64,000 bases of DNA, taken from NCBI RefSeq assembly GCF_004354015.1, contig NZ_SMRU01000004.1, positions 106,954-170,953 of the forward strand. Reading direction: 5' to 3'. A model generated the notes under the pieces. The model was not told where the DNA came from, did not search any database, and was given only the letters and a program-made list of their open reading frames with translations. This DNA comes from Arthrobacter terricola. GTDB lineage: Bacteria; Actinomycetota; Actinomycetes; Actinomycetales; Micrococcaceae. The position numbers and the translations under genes were made by a program. Shown one piece after another: positions 35,168 to 43,935 of the stretch; position 1 is the first letter of the stretch; every line of letters starts with the position of its first letter.

Positions 35168-36939
35168 TGTGGCGGGCGGCAATCATCAAATCCACCATTT
35201 CCCGCGCGGTTGCCCTGTGCGCGATCGTCGTGCTGATCGGGCTCTTGCCGTGGCTTTCGGGGCAAAGCCCGGAATACACCATCCTGCGAGCGCGGTACGC
35301 CGACCGGGAGCCGAGCGATGAAGCGCTGGGGATGATCCGGGCCGAACTGGGACTCGACCAAGGTCCGGTGCACTTGTTCCTCGCGTGGGCGGCGAATGTG
35401 CTGCGCGGAGACCTGGGCAGGTCCTGGATCACCAACACTCCCGTTGGCCCGGGAACGGTGGATGCCTTGGCGGTGTCCATGACCTTGATGGCCTACGCGG
35501 TGGTGGTTGCCATGGTTGTTGCCGCGGCAGTGTGTGTTCCAGCGGTGGCGCGGGGACTGGCGGGCAACCCCGGGCGTGGTTCCGGTTTCGCAGCCGCGGC
35601 CATGACTGCCTTTCCTGAGTTCCTCTTGGCAGCGATGCTCTTGGTTGTCGGTGCGGTGTGGTTGGGATGGTTTCCGCCTTATGGCTGGCAGGGAATTCAG
35701 AATACGGTGTTGCCCGCGCTCGCCTTGGGTGTGCCGGCCGGCGGTTTGATGGGTCGGCTGCTTTCCGAAGCGATCAGCCTGGCGTTCGCGGAAAAATGGG
35801 TGGCGACGTGGGCGATGGCGGGGGCTGGCCGGGCCCGGTTGACGGCAGCTGTGTTGCGCCGGGCTTTGCCGTCGGTGATGAGCCAGATCGGCCTTGTGCT
35901 CATCGGCCTCACCGGCGGAGCAGTCGCGGCGGAGAAGGTCTTCGCCGTTCCAGGATTGGGGCGCGCCGTCCTGGGGGCTGCGAGCGCCCAGGACGTCCCG
36001 GCCCTTCAAGCGGGGGTCCTCGCGCTCCTGGTGCTGGCCTTGGGCGCGGGCTTGCTCAGCGCCGCGGCGCGTCACCTCCTGGTGGGATCCGCCGTGCGTT
36101 CGGGGACAGTCCCCGTTCCAGAGGCGTCGGGAGGATCACGACGACGGGATGTCGCCGTTCCGTTCCTCGCCGGCGGCGCGTTGGTGCTTGTCGTCGTCGC
36201 GGGCTTGTTCCGGGATCCGTTCGCTACAGGCAATGGGAGGCTCGCCGCTCCGGGCTGGGACCTGCCGTTCGGCGCGGATGCCAGCGGCAGGGACCTCCTT
36301 GCGCGGGTGGGGCACGGTGCCGTGTCGACGCTCGGCACGGCAGTGCTCGTGGTGCTGGCGTGCCTGGTGATCGGCGTCGTCGTCGGGCTCTTCCCGCTGG
36401 CCGCAGCCGGCCCCCTCGAAGTTGCCAACGCTGCTCCGCCGATCTTGGCTGGGCTGCTCGTGGCGGTGATTACCGGGCCCTCGCCGGAAGGTGCCGCGCT
36501 CGCCGTCGCTGTCGTCAGTTGGGCGCCTTTGGCGGCGCACACGGCTTCCTTGGTCCAGGAGGCGCGGGCTCGGCCGTACGTGAGGATCCTTCCTGTCCTG
36601 GGCGTGGGAAGGGGCCGTGTGCTGTGGCGGTATATCCTTCCGGTGGTCCTGGGTCCGGTGTTCCGGCATTCGATGCTCCGGGTGCCGGGGATTACGTTGG
36701 CCTTGGCGGCTTTGGGTTTCCTGGGCCTTGGCCCGCATCAGCCTTCACCCGAGTGGGGACTCATCCTGGCCGAGGGGATCAATTACGTGGAGCGTGCTCC
36801 GTGGGCCGTCGTTGCCCCGGCGTCGGCATTGGTCCTCGCCTCGGTCCTGGCGGTCTCGCTCTCCAGCCTCTCCCGCCCCTCCGGCTTCTCCCCTTCCCGC
36901 CCCTCCCCTAGGAGTTTGTGTACACCTGACACCCCTTAA
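35167..36939 (+). CDS. Fused ABC permease (DppB-DppC in one polypeptide)
   Basis: The 590-residue protein contains two permease units that are normally separate. The N-terminal half (about 1-300) is DppB-like, with RAELGLDQGPVHLFLAW and the EAA-type loop AMAGAGRARLTAAVLRRALP. The C-terminal half (about 335-575) is DppC-like, with PFGADASGRDLLARVGHG and the loop LGVGRGRVLWRYILPVVLGP, ending GFLGLGPHQPSPEWGLIL. A short polar linker around residues 310-330 joins them. About ten membrane segments in all. It would pair with the two ATPases and lipoprotein upstream. Confidence 0.88.
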   Translation: MWRAAIIKSTISRAVALCAIVVLIGLLPWLSGQSPEYTILRARYADREPSDEALGMIRAELGLDQGPVHLFLAWAANVLRGDLGRSWITNTPVGPGTVDALAVSMTLMAYAVVVAMVVAAAVCVPAVARGLAGNPGRGSGFAAAAMTAFPEFLLAAMLLVVGAVWLGWFPPYGWQGIQNTVLPALALGVPAGGLMGRLLSEAISLAFAEKWVATWAMAGAGRARLTAAVLRRALPSVMSQIGLVLIGLTGGAVAAEKVFAVPGLGRAVLGAASAQDVPALQAGVLALLVLALGAGLLSAAARHLLVGSAVRSGTVPVPEASGGSRRRDVAVPFLAGGALVLVVVAGLFRDPFATGNGRLAAPGWDLPFGADASGRDLLARVGHGAVSTLGTAVLVVLACLVIGVVVGLFPLAAAGPLEVANAAPPILAGLLVAVITGPSPEGAALAVAVVSWAPLAAHTASLVQEARARPYVRILPVLGVGRGRVLWRYILPVVLGPVFRHSMLRVPGITLALAALGFLGLGPHQPSPEWGLILAEGINYVERAPWAVVAPASALVLASVLAVSLSSLSRPSGFSPSRPSPRSLCTPDTP

Positions 36940-37000
36940 AAGGCCGAATAAGGGGCCTGATCTGTCCACAAACTCGAGGGTTGGGCGACACGCCCTTCAA

Positions 37001-37035
37001 TTGACTTAATTCGAATATATGTTCGAAAATTGGGT
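37001..37035 (+). promoter_or_regulatory. SOS promoter of imuA', probably giving a leaderless transcript
   Basis: TTGACT (37001-37006) and a weak GAAAAT (37025-37030) about 18 nt apart put the transcription start near the ATG at 37036. The LexA box lies between the two elements. No ribosome-binding site precedes the ATG. Confidence 0.5.
37010..37027. promoter_or_regulatory. LexA (SOS) box
   Basis: TTCGAATATATGTTCGAA matches the actinobacterial SOS consensus TCGAAC-N4-GTTCGA with one mismatch. It lies 9 nt upstream of imuA', the expected control of this cassette by LexA/RecA. Confidence 0.9.
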
Positions 37036-37692
37036 ATGCCTCACAGCCTGACTTCCGCTTCGACAGCTTCGCTGCGGGATGACCTGCAGGCAAAAATCCA
37101 CCTCATGCAGGGCAAGCGCGGCAGTGAACGGTCCTTGCCCGTACTCCCTTCCCTCAGGAGGCTCTTGCCGGGAGGCCTGCGTCCGGGTGCGGCCTACTCC
37201 ATCCAGGGATCCATGTCCTTGGCCATGGCGTTGCTGGCCGGGCCTTCGCTCGATGGCTCCTGGTGTGGCGTGGCCGGGCTTCCGGATTTCGGGGTCGAAG
37301 CCGCGGCAGGATTCGGCATCGCACTTGACCGTTTGGTGCTGGTCCCGGACCCCGGTGCCAGCTGGACTCCGGTGATTGCCGCCATGGCGGATGTCCTTTC
37401 AGTGGTCCTGGCCTGCGCCCCCGGCAAGGTTGCTCCGGCTGAAGCAGCCCGCCTGGGGGCGAGGCTTCGGGAGAGGAGTTCCACCCTCCTCGTCCTTGGG
37501 CCGTGGCCGCAAAGCGAAGCCGTGCTACAAGTGAACGGTTATGAGTGGGCGGGGCTCGGGGAAGGCCATGGGCATTTCGCCAGGCAAGAGCTTGAGCTCG
37601 AAATCGCCCTTCGCGGAAATACCCGCAGGGCTTCCATAGACCTTGCGGGCAACGGCACAGTGGAATTGTCCAGGCACCGGATGGGAGCCTGA
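37036..37692 (+). CDS. imuA': ImuA'-like RecA-related protein of the mutagenesis cassette
   Basis: The 218-residue protein starts at ATG 37036. Low-similarity RecA-like features include LPVLPSLRRLLPGGLRPGAAY and GIALDRLVLVPDP. A functional Walker A motif is not evident, as is usual for ImuA'. These proteins bridge the ImuB-DnaE2 translesion complex and RecA at DNA damage sites. The gene is first in the cassette and its stop overlaps the imuB start by 1 nt. Identification rests mainly on position and weak sequence similarity. Confidence 0.8.
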   Translation: MPHSLTSASTASLRDDLQAKIHLMQGKRGSERSLPVLPSLRRLLPGGLRPGAAYSIQGSMSLAMALLAGPSLDGSWCGVAGLPDFGVEAAAGFGIALDRLVLVPDPGASWTPVIAAMADVLSVVLACAPGKVAPAEAARLGARLRERSSTLLVLGPWPQSEAVLQVNGYEWAGLGEGHGHFARQELELEIALRGNTRRASIDLAGNGTVELSRHRMGA

Positions 37693-39278
37693 TGCTGATC
37701 CGGGTCGATTCGCCGGTGCGCGCACTGGTGGCTTGGTTTCCTGATTGGCCCCTTGTCGCCGCCCGATTGGCAGATGACTTGCCTTCGAATGTACCGGCGG
37801 CAGTCATTGGGCAAGGGGTCATTGCCGCCTGCTCCGCGGAAGCGCGGCTTGAAGGGGTAGTCAGGGGCTTGCGGCTGCGCGAAGCCCAGACCCGTTGTCC
37901 CGATCTCGTGGCTTGCCCAGTCGATCCGGTGCGCGACGCCCGCGAATTCGAACCCATCATCACGTCCCTTGAAGAACGGACGCCTGGCGTGGAGGTTCTT
38001 CGCCCTGGCCTTTGCGCTATCCGGGCCCGGGGCGCCGCACGGTACTACGGCGGGGAGGAAGCGGCTGCGGGTGCCGTGCTTGAATCCGCCGACAGCCTCG
38101 GGGTGGAGGCCCGGGTAGGCATTGCCGATTCCGTGTTCGCTGCGGAACAGGCAGCCCGGAGCACCACTGAGCTTTCTGCCGTCCTGGTACTGCCTCCGGG
38201 TTCCTCCAAGGACTTCCTCACACCCTTTCCTGTGGATGTCCTGGGGCAAGCGAAACTTGCTTCCTTGCTCAAGCGCCTCGGTATCCGCACCTTGGGGAGT
38301 TTCGCGGATCTTCCCGCCACAGATGTCCTCGCCCGTTTCGGAGCAGCGGGCATCAATGCCCATGCCTTGGCCAACGGGCAAGATCCCCGCATCGTGGTTC
38401 CCCGGACGCCTCCCCGGAAACTGGACCACTCAGTGGATTTCGAACCGGGCCTGGACCGGGTTGACCAACTCGCGTTCCAGCTTCGAGCCACGGCGGATGC
38501 CTTCGTGGCGGGATTGCAGACGGAGGGTTTGGTCTGCACGGAACTGAAAGTCCTCATCACTGACGAAGCAGGCAGCCGCTCAGAAAGGACTTGGGGCCAC
38601 CCCCGCCACTTCACAGCCCCGGACGTCGTGGACCGGGTGCGGTGGCAACTCCAGTCTCCATCGTCCGCTCCCGCGGGAAGCGGGGTGGGAAGTGGGTTGT
38701 CCTCGCCAGTCACCCGGGTGGAGTTCCTCCCCGGCCGGGTGGACTCCATCGCCCATCACGGACGTGCACTTTTCGGCGACGGCGCCGAGGAACAGATCCA
38801 TCATGGACTCACCCGGATCCAAAGCATGCTGGGCCATGAAGCCGTTGTTGTCCCTGCGATCTCCGGAGGACGGCTGCTGTCCGAGAGGCGCCGCCTGGTT
38901 CCCTGGGGCGATGCCCTGCCCGCCGGAACCACCGGTTTGGCGGCCAGGCCTTGGCCGGGAAGGCTTCCGGATCCGCAACCCGCCACTGTGTTCGCTTCGC
39001 TCATTCCGGTCCTGCTGCTGGATGCGAACAGGGAAAAAGTCAGCACGGATCACCGCGGCGGCTTGAAAGCGCCGCCGAAGTGGTTCTGTCCCACCGGAGA
39101 CCCCGTACGACGACGGGCGGTGACCAGGTGGGCGGGTCCCTGGCCGCTTCGCCAAAGGTGGTGGGACGCCGTCCACAAGCTTGAAGCGGACCGCTTCCAA
39201 TTGGTGGACGGCGACGGAGAGGCCTGGCTCCTGCTTTTGGATGGACAAGATTGGTGGGCCGAGGCCAGGTACGACTGA
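37692..39278 (+). CDS. imuB: Catalytically inactive Y-family polymerase homologue ImuB
   Basis: The 528-residue protein has the Y-family fold (ALVAWFPDWPLVAARL at the start; a helix-hairpin-helix with LLKRLGIRTLGSFADLP; little-finger region around residues 240-340). Where active polymerases carry a Asp-Glu pair, it reads LCAIRARGAA, so the catalytic acids are missing. It therefore acts as an adaptor linking DnaE2 to the sliding clamp, as known for ImuB. The C-terminal region WWDAVHKLEADRFQLV is also typical. Confidence 0.9.
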   Translation: MLIRVDSPVRALVAWFPDWPLVAARLADDLPSNVPAAVIGQGVIAACSAEARLEGVVRGLRLREAQTRCPDLVACPVDPVRDAREFEPIITSLEERTPGVEVLRPGLCAIRARGAARYYGGEEAAAGAVLESADSLGVEARVGIADSVFAAEQAARSTTELSAVLVLPPGSSKDFLTPFPVDVLGQAKLASLLKRLGIRTLGSFADLPATDVLARFGAAGINAHALANGQDPRIVVPRTPPRKLDHSVDFEPGLDRVDQLAFQLRATADAFVAGLQTEGLVCTELKVLITDEAGSRSERTWGHPRHFTAPDVVDRVRWQLQSPSSAPAGSGVGSGLSSPVTRVEFLPGRVDSIAHHGRALFGDGAEEQIHHGLTRIQSMLGHEAVVVPAISGGRLLSERRRLVPWGDALPAGTTGLAARPWPGRLPDPQPATVFASLIPVLLLDANREKVSTDHRGGLKAPPKWFCPTGDPVRRRAVTRWAGPWPLRQRWWDAVHKLEADRFQLVDGDGEAWLLLLDGQDWWAEARYD

Positions 39279-39315
39279 GATGCAAGAACACTGAGCCGCA
39301 AGAACGGGCACCGGG

Positions 39316-39345
39316 CTTGAAGTAAGAACACTTGAAGTAAGAACA
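39316..39345 (+). repeat. Tandem 15-bp repeat upstream of dnaE2
   Basis: CTTGAAGTAAGAACA occurs twice in direct succession at 39316-39330 and 39331-39345. Less perfect AAGAAC copies occur at 39284-39306. The repeat lies in the 89-nt spacer between imuB and dnaE2, about 23 nt before the dnaE2 start. Confidence 0.9.
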
Positions 39346-39367
39346 GGTGTAGGCAGAAAGGCAGGAG

Positions 39368-42300
39368 ATGGGCTGGAACAACCCGCCAATGACCTGGCCT
39401 GAATTCGAAAGCACGCTTTCAGGCCGGCGAAAGCCGAACCCCGGCAAAGGCAAAGGGGACGGCGGGGACAGCCCGGCTTGGTCGAGGAAACGCGGGCCCT
39501 ACCAGCGTCCGCCCCTCGATCCCGCACAGGCAGCTGCCAAGGCGAGTACCGCCGTCGTGCCTTATGCCGAGTTGCACGCGCATTCGAACTACAGCTTCCT
39601 GGACGGTTCCTCCTCCCCCGAGCAATTGGTGGAAGAAGCCGTACGGCTTGGCCTCCACGCACTCGCGTTGACCGACCACGACGGTTTCTACGGAATCGTC
39701 CGCATGGCGGAAGCGGCCGAGGCCTACAGCCTGAAGACAGTGTTTGGCGCAGAACTGTCGCTCGGGCTCAGCAAGCCACAACATGGCGAAGCCGACCCCG
39801 AAGGCGAGCACTTGCTTGTGCTTGCCCGCAAGGAAGAGGGGTACCACAGGCTGGCGGCGGCAATGACTGCCGCGCATCTGGCGGCCGACTCCGAAAAGGG
39901 GCGGCCCATCTACGACCTCGACGCCGTATCGGAGTCCTTGCGCGGTCACTGCCTGGTGCTGACCGGATGCCGCAAAGGCGCAGTCAGGAGGGCACTCTTG
40001 CGGGAGGGCGAGCATGCCGCAGCCCGCGAGGTCGACGCCCTTATTGAAAGGTTCGGGCAGGGGAACGTGGTGGTGGAGCTCTTCGACCACGGCAATCCGC
40101 TCGACAGCAGCCACAACGATGCCCTCGCCCGCATTGCGGACCAGGCAGGCATCCCTGTCATCGCAAGCAACGCGGTGCACTATGCCGCCCCGGCCGGCTA
40201 CCCCTTGGCCACGGCCATGGCCGCCGTCAGGGCCCGCCGCAGCCTTGACGAACTGGACGGATGGCTGCCCGCGAACAGCGGAGCCCACTTGCGGAGCGGT
40301 TCAGAGATGGCGGCCCGGTTCGCCCGTTACCCGGGCGCTGTCGAACGGACCGTGGAGATCGCCGACGAACTCGCTTTCCAGTTGCGGGCAGCCAGGCCAA
40401 AACTGCCGAAGCTCGACGTTCCCCCGGGACACAGCCTCAACTCGTGGCTCCGTAGCCTCGTCTCCGAAGGGATCAAAGATAAGTACCCCGACGCCGACGA
40501 ACGGGTCCATCGCAGGATCGAGCAGGAGCTCGCTGTGATCGAAGCCAAGGACTTCCCCGGCTACTTCCTGATTGTGCACGATATTGTGCAGTTCGCGCGT
40601 TCCCGCGGAATCCTCTGCCAAGGCCGTGGTTCCGCGGCCAACTCCGCTGTCTGCTACGCACTGGGGATCACCGCCGTCGACAGTATTTTCTACAACCTCC
40701 CCTTCGAGCGTTTCCTTTCCAGCCTCCGCGAAGAAGAGCCGGACATCGACGTCGATTTCGACTCGGACCGTCGCGAAGAAGTGATCCAGTACGTTTACGG
40801 CAAATATGGACGGTTCAACGCAGCCCAAGTGGCGAACGTCATCAGCTACAGGCCAAAGAACGCTGTCCGCGACGTCGCCAAGGCGCTCGGCTACAGCCAA
40901 GGCCAGCAGGATGCCTGGTCGAAGCGGCTCGATCACTGGGGCGACCTCAGCGACGGCAAGGCACACAACATCCCCGAGCCGGTCCTGAAGCTCGCCGAAC
41001 AGATCATGGGCGCCCCGCGGCACTTGGGCATCCATTCCGGCGGGATGGTCCTCACCGAAAGGCCCGTCGGCGAAGTGGTACCGATCGAACGGGCCCGGAT
41101 GGACAACCGCACCGTCCTGCAATGGGACAAGGACGACTGCGAATGGATGGGGCTGGTCAAGTTCGACCTCCTTGGCCTGGGCATGCTTGCCGCACTGCAA
41201 TATTCCTTTGATTTGATTGACAACAATTTCGGCGAGCGCTGGACCATCGAGAGCATTCCGCGGGAAGAGCAGGCCGTCTACGACATGCTTTGCCGTGCCG
41301 ACTCCATCGGGGTGTTCCAAGTGGAATCACGGGCCCAGATCAGCACCCTGCCCCGGTTGAAACCGCGGGAGTACTACGATCTGGTGGTTGAAATCGCACT
41401 GATCCGCCCCGGCCCGGTCCAGGGCGGCGCCGTGCACCCCTACATCCGCCGCCGCGCAGGCACGGAGAAAATCACGTATCTTCATCCCCTGCTGGAACCC
41501 GTGCTGAAAAGGACCAAGGGCGTGCCCCTGTTCCAGGAGCAGCTCATGCAAATGGCTGTCGCCGTCGGTGGCTGTACCGCGGAGGACGCGGACCTGCTCC
41601 GCCGTGCCATGGGTTCCAAAAGGGGACGGGAAAAGATCGAATCATTGGAAGCCAAGCTCTATGCGGGGATGGCCGCCAATGGAATCAGCAAGGACGACGC
41701 CGATGCCATCTACGCCAAGATCCAGGCCTTCGCGAACTTCGGCTTCGCGGAATCCCACTCCTTGAGCTTCGCGGTGCTTGTCTATGCAAGCTCATGGTTG
41801 AAGCTTCACTATCCCGGAGCGTTCCTCGCTGCCCTGCTTCGCGCGCAACCCATGGGCTTCTACTCACCCCAGTCGTTGGTGGCTGATGCCCGGCGCCACG
41901 GAGTCCAGGTGTTGCGTCCAGATATCCTCAGTTCCCGTGCCGAGGCAACCCTGGAGAAGATCGATGATCCGAAGGAAAGGGATCAGGGCGGCATGGATTC
42001 GTGCCTCGAGTTCCACCAGCCACCCATCGGTCCCTTCCTGCAGGACCAGCCCCGCGAAGACCACTTGCACCGCCGCGACGGTTCACATGCGGTGCGGTTA
42101 GGGCTCGACGGCGTGACGTCCATCGGCGCGGAGGTCGCGAAACGCATCGTCGCGGAAAGGGATCAAAATGGCCCCTTCCGGGATCTGGGCGATCTGTCAC
42201 GACGCGCGGACCTCAGTGCGGAGCAATTGGAGGCACTCGCTTCGGCGGGGGCGCTCGATTCGCTCGGCATGAACCGGCGCGAGGCGCTATGGCAGGCCGG

Positions 42301-42790
42301 CGACGCGGCCCTGGAGCGGGAAGGGCAACTGCCGGGAACGCATGTCCCCGTCCAACCGCCCTTGTTGCCTGAACTCTCGCCGCAGGAAAACGTTGCCTAC
42401 GATATGTGGGCAACCGGGATCAGCACTGATGACCACCCCATGCGTTACGCCCGTGGCCGGCTGGATTCCAGGGGTGTCCTGCGGGTGGACAGGCTCGCCC
42501 AAGTGAGGTCGGGCACCCGGGTGGAGGTGGCCGGCGTCGTCACTCATCGCCAACGGCCGCAGACCGCCCAAGGGATAACCTTCGTCAATCTGGAAGATGA
42601 GAGCGGAATCCTCAATGTCATCTGCAGCATCGGCTTGTGGAAGCGGCATCGTCGCGTGGCCAGGGAATCTTCGGCATTGATAGTCCGCGGGTTCCTGGAG
42701 CGCACGCAGGAAGGAGTCACCAACCTTGTGGCCGACAAATTGGAGCCTTTGGTCCTGACGGTCAAGTCGGCTTCCCGCGATTTCAGGTAG
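39368..42790 (+). CDS. dnaE2: Error-prone DNA polymerase III alpha subunit DnaE2
   Basis: The 1140-residue protein has an N-terminal PHP domain (ELHAHSNYSFLDGSSSPE, LALTDHDGFYG at residues 65-110), the C-family palm with GRGSAANSAVCYALGIT and EEPDIDVDFDSDRREE near 440-480, finger and (HhH)2 regions, and an OB fold (VEVAGVVTHRQRPQT) near the C-terminus. DnaE2 carries out translesion synthesis and is the source of damage-induced mutation. It follows imuA' and imuB in the standard order; the LexA box upstream should control all three. Confidence 0.95.
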   Translation: MGWNNPPMTWPEFESTLSGRRKPNPGKGKGDGGDSPAWSRKRGPYQRPPLDPAQAAAKASTAVVPYAELHAHSNYSFLDGSSSPEQLVEEAVRLGLHALALTDHDGFYGIVRMAEAAEAYSLKTVFGAELSLGLSKPQHGEADPEGEHLLVLARKEEGYHRLAAAMTAAHLAADSEKGRPIYDLDAVSESLRGHCLVLTGCRKGAVRRALLREGEHAAAREVDALIERFGQGNVVVELFDHGNPLDSSHNDALARIADQAGIPVIASNAVHYAAPAGYPLATAMAAVRARRSLDELDGWLPANSGAHLRSGSEMAARFARYPGAVERTVEIADELAFQLRAARPKLPKLDVPPGHSLNSWLRSLVSEGIKDKYPDADERVHRRIEQELAVIEAKDFPGYFLIVHDIVQFARSRGILCQGRGSAANSAVCYALGITAVDSIFYNLPFERFLSSLREEEPDIDVDFDSDRREEVIQYVYGKYGRFNAAQVANVISYRPKNAVRDVAKALGYSQGQQDAWSKRLDHWGDLSDGKAHNIPEPVLKLAEQIMGAPRHLGIHSGGMVLTERPVGEVVPIERARMDNRTVLQWDKDDCEWMGLVKFDLLGLGMLAALQYSFDLIDNNFGERWTIESIPREEQAVYDMLCRADSIGVFQVESRAQISTLPRLKPREYYDLVVEIALIRPGPVQGGAVHPYIRRRAGTEKITYLHPLLEPVLKRTKGVPLFQEQLMQMAVAVGGCTAEDADLLRRAMGSKRGREKIESLEAKLYAGMAANGISKDDADAIYAKIQAFANFGFAESHSLSFAVLVYASSWLKLHYPGAFLAALLRAQPMGFYSPQSLVADARRHGVQVLRPDILSSRAEATLEKIDDPKERDQGGMDSCLEFHQPPIGPFLQDQPREDHLHRRDGSHAVRLGLDGVTSIGAEVAKRIVAERDQNGPFRDLGDLSRRADLSAEQLEALASAGALDSLGMNRREALWQAGDAALEREGQLPGTHVPVQPPLLPELSPQENVAYDMWATGISTDDHPMRYARGRLDSRGVLRVDRLAQVRSGTRVEVAGVVTHRQRPQTAQGITFVNLEDESGILNVICSIGLWKRHRRVARESSALIVRGFLERTQEGVTNLVADKLEPLVLTVKSASRDFR

Positions 42791-42805
42791 CCGGACCGCC
42801 GGGAC

Positions 42806-42952
42806 TCACGTGCCCAACTCCATCATGAGCGGCGGCAATTCGTCAGCGAGTTCCCGCGCAAGGTAGCCCACGCTGCCCTTCCGGCATGCGAGCCTGTCGC
42901 CCGCGCTCGCGTGGAGGTGCGAACCCCAGCAGGCCGCCTGAAGGACATGAGA
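42806..42952 (-). pseudogene. C-terminal remnant of an NAD(P)HX dehydratase (nnrD-like) gene
   Basis: A minus-strand frame ends in TGA at 42806-42808 and reads SHVLQAACWGSHLHASAGDR and then LACRKGSVGYLARELADEL. This resembles the last 50 residues of YjeF C-terminal/NnrD proteins (LHG-type loop, then a GLLASDL-like helix). Upstream, the frame stays open for some distance but shows no further homology, and no start or domain core is present. It is convergent with dnaE2, 16 nt away. The match is by eye and short. Confidence 0.45.
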
Positions 42953-43116
42953 TGCATGCCGCGATGGTAAAGGTTCCGAAGACAATAGTTGATTAACCGA
43001 AGTTGATTGCGGAATTTCTCAAAGGGTCCTCGACCTGTTTGTTAGAAAATCTAGACAGCACTCGTGCCATCGACTATTCTCGGTAGCCTCATTCGCCTTT
43101 ACTATTGGGGGTAGTT

Positions 43117-43538
43117 ATGACTTCTCGGCATTTTCAAAATTATAGGCCTGTAAAAACCATGTGGCAGGCTTGCGCAAAGAAAACCCGTGCCGGTACTGAG
43201 CGGGAAGCACTGAAAACTCGAAAGATCGGTGCGAGCGGAATTTGTGCGGTAATGGCATGGTAGCGGCAACCTCGATGCCCGCTCAAGCAGCAACGACGAC
43301 CGTCAGCGGGTCGCTCAGCTGCCCCGTGAGTCAGGCCGTGTGGGTATCGGTAACGACTCAGAACAGCGCACAGTCCGTGTTCCACTCCGGCACCGCGGTG
43401 CGCTACACGGACTTCGGCGGCTACACCCATGCCTACAACTACGGAACCAGGACTGCAAACTGGAGGGTGGAAAGCAGCGGAAACATCGACGCGGTGAGCG
43501 ATCGGTGCGGATGGAATGTGAACCGCCCGAGTGAATGA
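43117..43538 (+). pseudogene. Small secreted protein gene broken by a frameshift
   Basis: ATG 43117 has a good ribosome-binding site (GGGGG 6 nt upstream), but the frame stops at TAG 43261-43263 after 48 codons. The following frame (open from about 43200 to TGA 43536-43538) continues a signal peptide end (VAATSMPAQA, then ATTT) and a mature part with SGSLSCPVSQAVWV and a final SDRCGWN. A single-base shift near 43255-43262 would join a basic N-terminus, a hydrophobic core and this mature domain into one exported protein of about 140 residues with two Cys. No slippery heptamer is evident. I do not recognise the family. Confidence 0.55.
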
Positions 43539-43788
43539 ACCCATCCAGGCTGAGGTCGCGCGCAAACTCAGCGAAATTCCGGTTCGTGCGTCGCGCGAAA
43601 TGACCCCCACAGAGTATCAGTTTCGCGTGAGCGAGGTCCTCAGACTTTTTGATATCGACGCCGTGGCCGATGAAACGGGCGTGTATTACGGGGGTGAAGG
43701 CGTTGAGCTGGAAGATCAGCCTTCGCTCTGGGCTATTCGCTTACTCGTTGGGAAGCGATTCGGCATCCCGGAAGAACTAACAATATAA
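43531..43788 (+). CDS. Small hypothetical protein
   Basis: This 85-residue frame starts at GTG 43531, overlapping the end of the broken secreted protein gene by 8 nt. The protein is acidic, has no membrane segment or signal peptide, and includes EVARKLSEIPVRASREMTPT and VYYGGEGVELEDQPSLW. I do not recognise it. The tight overlap suggests it is coupled with the secreted protein, as immunity or cognate partner genes often are, but this is speculative. The region from about 42960 is less GC-rich than its neighbours. Confidence 0.5.
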   Translation: MNEPIQAEVARKLSEIPVRASREMTPTEYQFRVSEVLRLFDIDAVADETGVYYGGEGVELEDQPSLWAIRLLVGKRFGIPEELTI

Positions 43789-43935
43789 ATTCGTACGGCC
43801 GAGGACCGCATGAGTTCCTCCGGATCCAGTGTCGCGTTTCTGAAACGGCAAACAGAGACGCGCCTGATTCTTGCGCGGTGATTTCACGTATCGTGCGCCG
43901 CAATTGGGTGTCCACGAAGAGCCAAATACCAGAGA

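Noticed and set aside
43240..43270. Programmed frameshift in the small secreted protein
   Set aside because: There is no slippery heptamer or clear downstream stimulator; a mutation or sequencing error is simpler.
43117..43538. Lactococcin-972-type bacteriocin
   Set aside because: The mature sequence lacks the Trp/His-rich spacing of that family, so the family name was not used.
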